Assembly: GCA_029098205.1 (NCBI GenBank) | Contig: JAQXNW010000186.1 | Coordinates: 1-13,468 of the forward strand | Length of the DNA stretch: 13,468 nt | Direction: 5' to 3' | From: Eubacteriales bacterium | GTDB taxonomy: Bacteria; Bacillota; Clostridia; Peptostreptococcales; Anaerovoracaceae | Part shown: in pieces, positions 1 through 5,355 of the stretch | How positions within the stretch are numbered: the stretch's first letter is position 1 | How the letters are laid out: each line of letters opens with the position of its first letter | Position numbers and translations under genes: made by a program | Notes under the pieces: generated by a model | The model's database searches: none | Told to the model about the DNA's origin: nothing | The model's input: the letters and a program-made list of their open reading frames with translations, nothing else

Positions 1-705
1 GGCATGATCGGAACCACTGGCACAAATGCGCGCCCTTCGATTGCTCCGACCTTCGGCGTTGAAAATATGCTGGGGACGAATCCGCTTACCATTGCTCTTC
101 CGACTGATGAGGATTTTCCGTTCTGCATTGACTGTGCGACATCCATCACACAGAGAGGAAAGATTGAATATTTCGCGAGAAGCGGGAAACCGACGCCGGC
201 AGGCATGGTAATCGGAAACGACGGAACGGCTCTAACGGACAGCGAAGAGATTCTGAAGGATCTGACTACGGGCAAGGCCGCGCTGGCGCCTCTAGGCGGA
301 ATCGGAGAGGAGCTGGCAGGATACAAGGGGTACAGCTACGCAACGGTCGTGGAAATTCTTTCGGCTGCGCTCTCCGGAAATATTTTCCTGAAAGCGCTTT
401 CGGGGTTTAATGAGGACGGAAGCAGAAGACCTTATCATCTGGGACATTTCTTTATTGTCATAAATCCGGAATTCTTTGAAGGAGAAGAGACGTTCCGCCA
501 TACTGCCGGAGAAATCCTGAGGAAGCTCCGAAATTCCAAGAAGGCGCCGGGACAGGACCGGATTTATACAGCGGGTGAAATGGCGCATATGACAAAACTG
601 TATCGCAAGGATAAGGGCGTTCCGATGGGAGAGGCAGTTCAGAAGGAGTTTATTACAGTACGAGACTGGTACAAGCTCCCCTATACGTTCCCGTTTGAAA
701 AATAA
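1..705 (+). CDS. Ldh_2-family malate/L-lactate dehydrogenase, 3' part
   Basis: This is the C-terminal two thirds of an NAD(P)-dependent 2-hydroxyacid dehydrogenase of the Ldh_2 (MDH/LDH type 2) family. The frame is open at the left edge, so the true start lies outside the window; the ATG at position 4 is internal. Family hallmarks visible are a TN-x-x-P-x-x-AP segment near the start, LGTNPL (about residues 23-28 of the visible part), the D-x-A-T-S segment, a G-x-DG-x-x-x-TD loop, and PLGG followed by KGYSYATVVEILSAALSG. Family members act on malate, L-lactate, ureidoglycolate or related acids in the cytoplasm, and the fragment does not distinguish between them. Known members run about 330-360 residues, so roughly 120 are missing. 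It ends at TAA (703-705) just before two hairpin terminators and converges on the metalloregulator gene. No frameshift is visible. Family assignment is firm; substrate is unknown. Confidence 0.88.
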   Translation, partial: GMIGTTGTNARPSIAPTFGVENMLGTNPLTIALPTDEDFPFCIDCATSITQRGKIEYFARSGKPTPAGMVIGNDGTALTDSEEILKDLTTGKAALAPLGGIGEELAGYKGYSYATVVEILSAALSGNIFLKALSGFNEDGSRRPYHLGHFFIVINPEFFEGEETFRHTAGEILRKLRNSKKAPGQDRIYTAGEMAHMTKLYRKDKGVPMGEAVQKEFITVRDWYKLPYTFPFEK

Positions 706-729
706 TTAGATAGAGAGGAAATATTCATG

Positions 730-775
730 AGCCGTGATGGCGTTTTTTCGAGCGCCGTCATGGCTGATGATTTTT
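730..775 (+). terminator. Hairpin terminator after the dehydrogenase
   Basis: A 13-bp stem pairs 730-742 with 753-765, with two G-U wobbles and a 10-nt loop. A T-rich stretch (771-775) follows after a short gap. It lies 25 nt past the dehydrogenase stop codon. The gap between stem and T-run makes it a weaker terminator than the next hairpin. Confidence 0.55.
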
Positions 776-788
776 GAAAGAGAAAGAG

Positions 789-828
789 AAAGAGGAAGAG
801 GCTGTGATTAAACCTCTTCCTCTTTTTT
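789..828. terminator. Strong intrinsic terminator, probably bidirectional
   Basis: A perfect stem pairs 789-801 (AAAGAGGAAGAGG) with 813-825 around an 11-nt loop, and a run of six T (823-828) follows directly on the plus strand. Read on the minus strand, the same stem is followed by a pyrimidine-rich, T-rich tract. It lies between two convergent genes, the dehydrogenase and the DtxR-family regulator, and could end transcripts from both sides. Confidence 0.8.
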
Positions 829-859
829 CACCTCTGAAATGATATGAAAATAATACTAT

Positions 860-1267
860 TCAGGAATTCGCCGATGCCTGTTTCTGATTCGTTCTGTTCA
901 TCCGTGACAGGATGTCTTTTTTTACAGCGTCAAAGGTTTCGTCCGACAGGTCGTGTTCAATCTCACAGGCGTCCTTCCGCGCGGTAACCGGATCAATCCC
1001 GAGCTCGATAAAATACTCTGTGAACAGGCGGTGCCGCTCATAAATGTGCTCAGCGACCGCGCGTCCTGAATCCGACAGCTGGATCAGACCGTTTTCGTCC
1101 ATGACGATGTATCCTTCTTCACGAAGCCGTTTCGTCGCATAAGAAACGGAAGGTTTGGTAACGGCAAGCTGCCTGGCGACATCAACCGAACGAATGTACC
1201 CGTGCTTGTTATATAGAATGAGCATTGCCTCCAGATAATCTTCCGCAGATTTACGAATTTTTGCCAT
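860..1267 (-). CDS. DtxR/MntR-family metal-dependent transcriptional regulator
   Basis: A 135-residue cytoplasmic DNA-binding protein. Residues 1-65 form a winged helix-turn-helix with recognition segment KPSVSYATKRLREEG; residues 75-120 match the DtxR-family dimerization domain (ERHRLFTEYF, then EIEHDLSDETFDAVKK). Length fits the MntR class, which lacks the SH3-like third domain. Candidate metal ligands by motif alignment are D10, E13, H79, C101, E104 and H105. The Asp at 10 is MntR-like, while Cys at 101 sits where DtxR/IdeR have a cysteine, so Mn or Fe cannot be chosen from sequence. The start is set by a GGAGGAAAG Shine-Dalgarno upstream of the ATG; this segment is tandemly duplicated. 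The gene is divergent from the DUF2325 gene and shares a control region rich in GTTARA half-sites, suggesting autoregulation and control of its neighbour. Family call is firm; the sensed metal is inferred only. Confidence 0.9.
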   Translation of the reverse strand: MAKIRKSAEDYLEAMLILYNKHGYIRSVDVARQLAVTKPSVSYATKRLREEGYIVMDENGLIQLSDSGRAVAEHIYERHRLFTEYFIELGIDPVTARKDACEIEHDLSDETFDAVKKDILSRMNRTNQKQASANS

Positions 1268-1271
1268 GATC

Positions 1272-1299
1272 GTCTTTCCTCCGATGTCTTTCCTCCGAT
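1272..1299 (-). repeat. Tandem 14-bp duplication covering the regulator's ribosome binding site
   Basis: GTCTTTCCTCCGAT occurs at 1272-1285 and again at 1286-1299 with no mismatch and no gap. On the minus strand each copy reads ATCGGAGGAAAGAC, so the metalloregulator mRNA carries two consecutive GGAGG Shine-Dalgarno cores. The proximal one is 10 nt from the ATG. Confidence 0.95.
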
Positions 1300-1304
1300 A
1301 TTTT

Positions 1305-1316
1305 GCGGAATTCCGC
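1305..1316. repeat. Perfect 12-bp palindrome in the regulator leader
   Basis: GCGGAATTCCGC is exactly self-complementary. It lies in the predicted 5' untranslated region of the metalloregulator, about 38 nt upstream of its start codon. It has no T-run, so it is not a terminator. Function is unknown and chance is possible. Confidence 0.5.
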
Positions 1317-1392
1317 TGCCTGCATCCGCACCAGTTTAATCCGCGAAGGGCTTAGTAATAAGAATAAACTCTATAAGTTTTTATTTAAGTTT

Positions 1393-1421
1393 AGTTTAAC
1401 AGATGTTCCTGCATTTAACAA
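1393..1421 (-). promoter_or_regulatory. Predicted promoter of the DtxR-family regulator
   Basis: On the minus strand, -35 TTGTTA (1416-1421) and -10 TAAACT (1393-1398) are separated by exactly 17 nt. The -35 lies inside the palindrome at 1413-1430, and the -10 touches another TTTAAC half-site. Transcription would start near 1386 and leave a leader of about 118 nt. Both hexamers match four of six consensus bases. Confidence 0.5.
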
Positions 1422-1430
1422 TAGTTAAAT
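1413..1430. promoter_or_regulatory. Palindromic operator candidate 1
   Basis: ATTTAAC and GTTAAAT are perfect 7-nt inverted arms around AATA. The element overlaps the predicted -35 box of the leftward metalloregulator promoter, the expected position for an autorepressor site. It shares the GTTARA half-site with the palindrome at 1511-1530. Binding by the adjacent regulator is inferred. Confidence 0.55.
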
Positions 1431-1476
1431 AAAAGTTAGATGATAATCTTCGCTTTGCATTTTTCTTGTATAGCGC

Positions 1477-1505
1477 TTGACATCTGATGTTAGAGAAGCT
1501 AAACT
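1477..1505 (+). promoter_or_regulatory. Predicted promoter of the DUF2325 gene
   Basis: A consensus -35 TTGACA (1477-1482) is followed after 17 nt by -10 TAAACT (1500-1505, four of six matches). The spacer contains TTAG-N5-CTAA (1490-1502), another operator-like element. Transcription would begin near 1512, immediately at the palindrome 1511-1530, and give a leader of about 67 nt. Confidence 0.6.
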
Positions 1506-1510
1506 ATAGA

Positions 1511-1530
1511 AAGTTAAATATATCTAACTT
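1511..1530. promoter_or_regulatory. Palindromic operator candidate 2
   Basis: AAGTTAAATATATCTAACTT is a 20-bp inverted repeat with a single imperfect base pair position in each arm. It covers the predicted start point of the DUF2325 transcript. Its GTTAA/CTAAC ends resemble the TTAG-CTAA skeleton known for DtxR-family operators, so repression by the divergent metalloregulator is the natural inference. Confidence 0.6.
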
Positions 1531-1578
1531 ATGTATGAAACTTCAAAACGTGTCTTATAGAAATAAAAGGAGCAGAAA

Positions 1579-1866
1579 ATGAGTGTCGTGATTCTCGGCG
1601 GAAATGAACGGATGGAACGAAAATATATTGATCTTTGCAAATCGTATGATTGTGACGCGAAAGTCTTTACGAAAACGAGAGGAGCTCTGAAAGGCAGAAT
1701 CGGAAACCCGGATCTGCTGGTCATGTTTACAGGCACATTGTCGCATAAGATGCTGCAGTCCGCGATGTCCGCCGCCAAGGATTCCGACATTGATATTGTT
1801 CACGTGAAATCGGCTTCTGTCAGCGCTCTTAAAAAAGTTCTTTCGGAGAAAAGCGGGAAAAATTAG
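1579..1866 (+). CDS. DUF2325 domain protein
   Basis: A 95-residue protein that is one complete DUF2325 domain. It starts with a Rossmann-like strand and glycine turn, MSVVILGGNERMERKY, and continues to a second strand with LLVMFTGTLSHKMLQSA and a third with IDIVHVKSAS followed by a basic C-terminal helix. Two cysteines (C20, C25) are the only ones present. The biochemical function of DUF2325 is unknown. There is no signal peptide or membrane segment, so it is probably cytoplasmic. The start is supported by AAAAGGAG (1565-1572) six bases upstream. It is divergent from a DtxR-family regulator with palindromes over the promoter, which suggests a metal-responsive role. That role is inference from context only. 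Domain assignment rests on length and the ILGG and FTG-x-x-SHK motifs. Confidence 0.8.
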   Translation: MSVVILGGNERMERKYIDLCKSYDCDAKVFTKTRGALKGRIGNPDLLVMFTGTLSHKMLQSAMSAAKDSDIDIVHVKSASVSALKKVLSEKSGKN

Positions 1867-2120
1867 TATTCGGTTAGCCTGTCCAGCAAATCCTGTGAGA
1901 AGTGTTTTCCGTATTGAGGCGCCAATTTGACAGCAGAGGCGCCGATCAATGCCGGATAATTCTGACTAAAATCCGAATAGAAAAGGGACGTTCTTTCATT
2001 GATATGTATCCAATCAGTAAGGAGGGTGCATATCACATTTGGAACGTCCTTATTTTTATGTTTGAGATTGAATCTTGATCTTCTGTGGGGATGAGATACG
2101 GAGAAGGAAAGCAGGACGCT
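1863..2120 (-). other. Unrecognised reverse-strand open frame, possible gene remnant
   Basis: Between a TGA at 2121-2123 and a TAA at 1863-1865 the minus strand is open for 85 codons, with no in-frame ATG. The only plausible start is a GTG within the outer part of the hairpin region, 10 nt after AAGGA, giving 57 residues. The C-terminal half reads like ordinary protein, for example FSQNYPALIGASAVKLAPQ and then HFSQDLLDRLTEY before the stop. Its stop overlaps the DUF2325 stop by 3 nt, tail to tail. I do not recognise the protein. Against it being a gene: no ATG, and two hairpins lie inside it. It could be the end of a decayed gene or chance. Confidence 0.25.
1983..2057. terminator. Long two-part hairpin with T-run
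   Basis: The outer stem pairs 1983-1994 with 2041-2051 (11 bp plus a one-base bulge). A symmetric 5x5 internal loop follows, and the inner stem pairs 2000-2011 with 2024-2035 (12 bp including two T-G wobbles). The plus-strand side ends with TTTTT (2053-2057), and the minus side with TTTT. Position between convergent DUF2325 and ribonuclease Z genes fits a bidirectional terminator, though the structure is longer and more elaborate than usual. The 12-nt apical loop carries AAGGA, and AAGGAGG runs from the loop into the start of the right arm. A structured RNA or a small mobile-element end is an alternative. Confidence 0.6.
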
Positions 2121-2149
2121 TCAGTAAATGTTCTCCTTCCACCCCGCAG
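2083..2149. terminator. Hairpin directly after the ribonuclease Z gene
   Basis: CTGTGGGG (2083-2090) pairs with CCCCGCAG (2142-2149), and GGAGAA (2100-2105) pairs with TTCTCC (2131-2136), separated by an asymmetric internal loop. It abuts the ribonuclease Z stop codon. On the plus strand T-rich sequence follows; on the minus strand there is no T-run. It may block read-through from the DUF2325 side, but the terminator call is weak. Confidence 0.3.
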
Positions 2150-3055
2150 TCAGTTTTCAAATTTTAATGTTTTCTGCATTCCGTCGCGCCCGATTATTGT
2201 ATTTGGGAAAACAGAAACGGCATTCTCCTGGAACTCTTCCGGGCAGATTATCGACTGGCTGAAATGCGTGAGCCAAAGTTCCTTTGCCTCCGCCTTTTTC
2301 GCGAGTCCGGCCGCTTCAGAAAAAGTCATATGTTTCCATTTTTTCGCTTTCTCGATATCCTGATCGCTTGCGTAGTTCCCCTCTAAAATCATCAGATCCG
2401 CGTTTTTCCCCGCCTGTATGATCGAATCGGCTGGCCGTGTGTCTGTGGAGTAAAGAACTTTCAGCCCTTTCCGCGGTGGTCCGATTACCTGTTCGGGATG
2501 GATGATCTGATCGTCGATTTTAACGGATTCCCCGCGCTGAAGAATGGACCATGCATTTAATGGTATTCCCAGCTTTTTCGCTTTGTCCGGGTCGAATTTT
2601 CCCTTTCGGTGAACCGTAAGCGTATACCCCAGGCATGGAATGACGTGATCCACGGGAAAAGGTTGAATTTCAATATTTCCGGCCTGCGAAACTGCATCTG
2701 TTTCGAGGGTTTCGCTTGCGAGGAGCCGAAAAGACGGGGACGCGCAGACTAAAAGTTTCTGGACGACATCAATCAGCCCCGGCGGACCGATCAGGGTTAC
2801 GTCCTCTGTCCGGTTTGCGTTGCTCATCATAAGAAGCACACCGGCTAAGCCTCCGATGTGGTCTTGATGGAAATGCGTAATGCAAATGACATCGATATTT
2901 TTAACACGGCATCCCGCTTCGCTGAGCGCAATCTGCGTTCCTTCTCCGCAGTCGATCAGGACTGCGTGATTTCCTTCACTGACGTAGAGGGAGGTGAGCC
3001 ACCGGTTTTTCAGCGGAACCATTCCTGCGGTTCCTAAGAGGCATACATCAAGCAT
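2150..3055 (-). CDS. rnz: Ribonuclease Z (tRNase Z), metallo-beta-lactamase fold
   Basis: A 301-residue zinc-dependent endoribonuclease that processes the 3' end of tRNA precursors in the cytoplasm. The zinc motif HFHQDH gives H61, H63, D65 and H66. Further ligand positions are H137 (in PVDHVIPCLGYTL), D205 (in YSTDTRP) and H264 (in LTHFSQ). The stretch GKFDPDKAKKLGIP through VIGPPRKG is diagnostic of RNase Z rather than other beta-lactamase-fold enzymes. The KHMTFSEAAGLAKKA segment matches the family's HST motif, with Met in place of Ser. Length is typical of the short bacterial form (about 300-310). The start is supported by AAGGA eight bases upstream. The gene is divergent from pyrH and appears monocistronic, with an extended -10 promoter candidate at 3092-3100. 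The N-terminal GTAGMVP replaces the commoner GTGGAVP. Confidence 0.9.
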   Translation of the reverse strand: MLDVCLLGTAGMVPLKNRWLTSLYVSEGNHAVLIDCGEGTQIALSEAGCRVKNIDVICITHFHQDHIGGLAGVLLMMSNANRTEDVTLIGPPGLIDVVQKLLVCASPSFRLLASETLETDAVSQAGNIEIQPFPVDHVIPCLGYTLTVHRKGKFDPDKAKKLGIPLNAWSILQRGESVKIDDQIIHPEQVIGPPRKGLKVLYSTDTRPADSIIQAGKNADLMILEGNYASDQDIEKAKKWKHMTFSEAAGLAKKAEAKELWLTHFSQSIICPEEFQENAVSVFPNTIIGRDGMQKTLKFEN

Positions 3056-3091
3056 AAGAATTCCTTCCTGCGCATGGTTTTATTCTTATCT

Positions 3092-3100
3092 ATCTTATCA
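3092..3100 (-). promoter_or_regulatory. Candidate extended -10 promoter of ribonuclease Z
   Basis: The minus strand reads TGATAAGAT, an extended -10 (TGn followed by TAAGAT) about 40 nt upstream of the rnz start codon. No good -35 hexamer is present at the usual spacing, as is common for extended -10 promoters. Confidence 0.35.
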
Positions 3101-3218
3101 TAAATTGGAAGCGGGTGCACGGATCGTCAGTGTGAGCCGGTGCCTGCGTTTTCATCCGGATTCATTCTGAGTTTTTTTGGAGGCGTTCTTCAGAGTGGTA
3201 GAATATCGATGGGAGGCA

Positions 3219-3227
3219 TGATATAAT
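3219..3227 (+). promoter_or_regulatory. Extended -10 promoter of the pyrH cluster
   Basis: TGATATAAT contains a perfect -10 TATAAT (3222-3227) with the TGn extension. A weak -35 (TAGAAT, 3199-3204) lies 17 nt upstream. It is 31 nt from the pyrH start codon and is the only promoter seen ahead of the cluster. Confidence 0.65.
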
Positions 3228-3258
3228 AAAACAAGATTTTCAGAAAGCGGAGGGAACT

Positions 3259-3963
3259 ATGGAACCGAAGTATAAACGTGTGCTTCTCAAAATCAGCGGC
3301 GAAGCGTTAGCCGGTGACAATAAGACGGGAATTAACGTCGAGATGACGGCGAAAGTCGCGAAGGAAATTAAACAGCTGAATGACCTCGGCGTGCAGATTG
3401 CGATTGTTGTTGGAGGCGGGAATTTCTGGCGCGGCAGGCAGAGTACATCGATGAACCGTGAAACAGCGGATTATATCGGCATGCTTGCGACCGTTATGAA
3501 TTCTCTGGCGCTGCAGGATGCGCTTCTGGCGGAAGGCGTGAAAGCCAGAGTCCAGACTTCCATTACGATGCGGGAAGTCGCTGAACCGTATATCTGGCGG
3601 AAGGCATTGAAAGAACTTTCCGATGGGGATGTTGTGATTTTCGGAGCCGGAATCGGAGAGCCACATTTTTCGACGGATACTGCAGCCGCACTTCGAGCGG
3701 TGAACATAAGCGCCGATATTATTCTTCTCGCGAAGAATGTGGATGCGGTATATTCTGCGGATCCGGCCGTGGATCCTTCCGCGAAAAAATACGAACATCT
3801 TACGATGCGGGAGGTTATTGACAAAAACCTTCGTGTCATGGATCTTACCGCGGCGACGATCTGCATGGAAAATGACATGAAAATTCAGGTCTTTGGCCTG
3901 GCAGAAGAAAACAGTATGGTCAGAGCGGTTCTGGGTGAATCAATCGGAACCTTGATAGAATAA
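3259..3963 (+). CDS. pyrH: UMP kinase
   Basis: A 234-residue bacterial UMP kinase of the amino-acid kinase family, which phosphorylates UMP to UDP with ATP as a cytoplasmic hexamer. The phosphate-binding segment VLLKISGEAL (K11), the glycine loop GGGNFWRG (52-59), the UMP-binding DYIGMLATVMNSLALQD (71-87), and GAGIGEPHFSTDTAAALRA with the T138-T141 region are all present. NVDAVYSADP (160-169) and DLTAATICMENDMKI close the C-terminal half. Length is close to the usual 235-245. The start has a strong GGAGGG ribosome binding site (3249-3254) with five bases between. It opens the cluster, and frr follows after 14 nt. In many relatives pyrH is preceded by rpsB and tsf; here it has its own promoter and a divergent rnz instead. 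No damage is visible. Confidence 0.97.
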   Translation: MEPKYKRVLLKISGEALAGDNKTGINVEMTAKVAKEIKQLNDLGVQIAIVVGGGNFWRGRQSTSMNRETADYIGMLATVMNSLALQDALLAEGVKARVQTSITMREVAEPYIWRKALKELSDGDVVIFGAGIGEPHFSTDTAAALRAVNISADIILLAKNVDAVYSADPAVDPSAKKYEHLTMREVIDKNLRVMDLTAATICMENDMKIQVFGLAEENSMVRAVLGESIGTLIE

Positions 3964-3977
3964 GGAGGAAAGCGGGA

Positions 3978-4529
3978 ATGGCTGAGAAGAAGAGCCTGGA
4001 TGAACGGATTAAACGTTCCAAGGAAGTGCTGAAAGAGAATTTGAATACTGTGCGTGCGGGCAGAGCGAATCCGGCACTTTTAGATAAGGTGACCGTGGAA
4101 TATTACGGATCTCCGACGCCGCTGAAGCAGCTTACGAATATTTCCGTTCCGGATCCAAGGACGCTGTTGATTGTTCCGTTTGATCCGAAGTCGCTTGGAA
4201 ATATCGAGAAGGCGTTGAATGCTGCGAACCTTGGAATTACACCGACAAACGACGGAAAGAATATCCGGCTTACGATTCCGCAGCTTACCGAGGAAAGACG
4301 GAAAGAACTTACGAAAACCACAAAACAGATGGGAGAAGAGGCGAAGGTTGCGGTTCGGAATCTTCGGAGAGAAGAAAATGATGCCGTTAAGAAAGCCCAG
4401 AAGAACGGTGATATCTCTGAAGACGAGATGAAAGAGGAAATGGAGGAAATCCAGAAGAAGATTGACCAGGCCGTGAAGGATATCGACGCGATCATTAAAG
4501 CGAAGGATCAGGAAATTCTAGAAGTTTAA
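3978..4529 (+). CDS. frr: Ribosome recycling factor
   Basis: A 183-residue protein that, with EF-G, splits the post-termination ribosome. The N-terminal helix carries LKENLNTVRAGRANPALLD (about residues 19-37), the most conserved family signature. Domain II includes VEYYGSPTPLKQLTNISVPD. The C-terminal long helices hold LTEERRKELTKTTKQMGEEAKVAVRNLRRE, and the protein ends in a charged coiled-coil region. Length is normal (about 185). GGAGGAAAG (3963-3971) precedes the ATG and lies directly after the pyrH stop, so it is probably translated from the same mRNA. A strong terminator 46 nt downstream of the stop suggests that pyrH and frr can form a bicistronic transcript. No unusual residues are seen. 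Confidence 0.97.
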   Translation: MAEKKSLDERIKRSKEVLKENLNTVRAGRANPALLDKVTVEYYGSPTPLKQLTNISVPDPRTLLIVPFDPKSLGNIEKALNAANLGITPTNDGKNIRLTIPQLTEERRKELTKTTKQMGEEAKVAVRNLRREENDAVKKAQKNGDISEDEMKEEMEEIQKKIDQAVKDIDAIIKAKDQEILEV

Positions 4530-4575
4530 ACGCGATTGTCTTTGCTTTGACTGGAAGAAATCGATCGGGATGAGG

Positions 4576-4602
4576 AACGGCTGCGGCGAGCAGCCGTTTT
4601 TT
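4576..4602 (+). terminator. Intrinsic terminator or attenuator between frr and uppS
   Basis: AACGGCTGC (4576-4584) and GCAGCCGTT (4590-4598) form a perfect 9-bp GC-rich stem with the five-base loop GGCGA, and six T (4597-4602) follow. The uppS start is only 31 nt downstream and I see no separate promoter there, so downstream genes may depend on read-through. The 3' arm and T-run can also pair with GGAAAAACGG (4611-4620), an alternative structure. Confidence 0.8.
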
Positions 4603-4632
4603 CTGCAAATGGAAAAACGGAAGAAGGGTTTT

Positions 4633-5355
4633 ATGCTGGATAAGAATCGCATGCCGAAGCATGTCGCGATTATCATGGATGGAAACGGGAGATGGGCGAA
4701 GAAACGGAATCTTCCCAGAGTGATGGGACATAATGCCGGAATGCAGGCCATGAAGGAAATTGTCCGAAGAGCGTCGGATCTGGGTATTAAATATCTGACC
4801 GTTTACGCGTTTTCAACAGAGAACTGGAAACGATCCGAAGAAGAAATAACGGGTATTTTCCGGCTTTTAGTAAAATTCGTCGGGCTTGACTTAGGGGAAC
4901 TTAAGGAACAGAATGTGCGTGTCCGGGTATTCGGAGACTATTCCTGCATTCCGGCTCGCGCAAAAGCAAGCATGGATGAGATGCTTGAAGAAACGAAAGA
5001 TAATACGGGCCTTCAGTTTAATATCGCACTTAATTACGGAGGCAGACTGGATATCACGCGGGCGGTGAATCATCTCGCGGAGAAGGTCCGGAGCGGAGAA
5101 ATTACTGGAGAAATTACGGAAGACATGATCAGCCGGGCGCTTTATTCCGGGGATGAAAATGGAGATGTTCCCGATCCGGATGTCATTATCCGCACCAGCG
5201 GAGAGGAGCGAATTTCCAATTTCCTTTTGTGGCAGGCGGCCTACAGCGAATTCGTGTTCACGGATGTCCTCTGGCCGGATTTTACGCCGGAAATTTTTGA
5301 ACAGACCCTGGAGCAGTACCAGTCGAGGGATCGGAGATTCGGAGGTAGGAAATAA
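4633..5355 (+). CDS. uppS: Isoprenyl (undecaprenyl) diphosphate synthase
   Basis: A 240-residue cis-prenyltransferase that condenses isopentenyl diphosphate onto farnesyl diphosphate to make the lipid carrier precursor for cell-wall synthesis. The pyrophosphate-binding IIMDGNGRWA gives catalytic D16. H33 lies in MGHNAG, STENW is at 61-65, FNIALNYGGRLD is near 129-140, and the C-terminal RTSGEERISNFLLWQ (187-201) with E206 completes the active site. Although the frame is open further up from 4570, that extension would encode the terminator hairpin. The ATG at 4633 gives the family's normal length and has GAAGAAGGG before it, so I place the start here. It abuts cdsA with no gap (stop 5353-5355, next ATG 5356). 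The usual motif has EQR where this has EER. Confidence 0.95.
   Translation: MLDKNRMPKHVAIIMDGNGRWAKKRNLPRVMGHNAGMQAMKEIVRRASDLGIKYLTVYAFSTENWKRSEEEITGIFRLLVKFVGLDLGELKEQNVRVRVFGDYSCIPARAKASMDEMLEETKDNTGLQFNIALNYGGRLDITRAVNHLAEKVRSGEITGEITEDMISRALYSGDENGDVPDPDVIIRTSGEERISNFLLWQAAYSEFVFTDVLWPDFTPEIFEQTLEQYQSRDRRFGGRK

Noticed and set aside
1535..1582. Fifteen-codon frame MKLQNVSYRNKRSRK whose stop overlaps the DUF2325 start
   Set aside because: No ribosome binding site precedes it, and the region already serves as the DUF2325 leader and Shine-Dalgarno; the overlap is probably chance.
2085..2363. Plus-strand 92-codon frame
   Set aside because: It is antisense to the clearly coding end of ribonuclease Z, has no ribosome binding site, and begins within a hairpin.
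4570..4632. In-frame N-terminal extension of UppS from the ATG at 4570
   Set aside because: It would encode the intrinsic terminator hairpin, lacks a ribosome binding site, and makes the protein longer than the family; the ATG at 4633 fits better.
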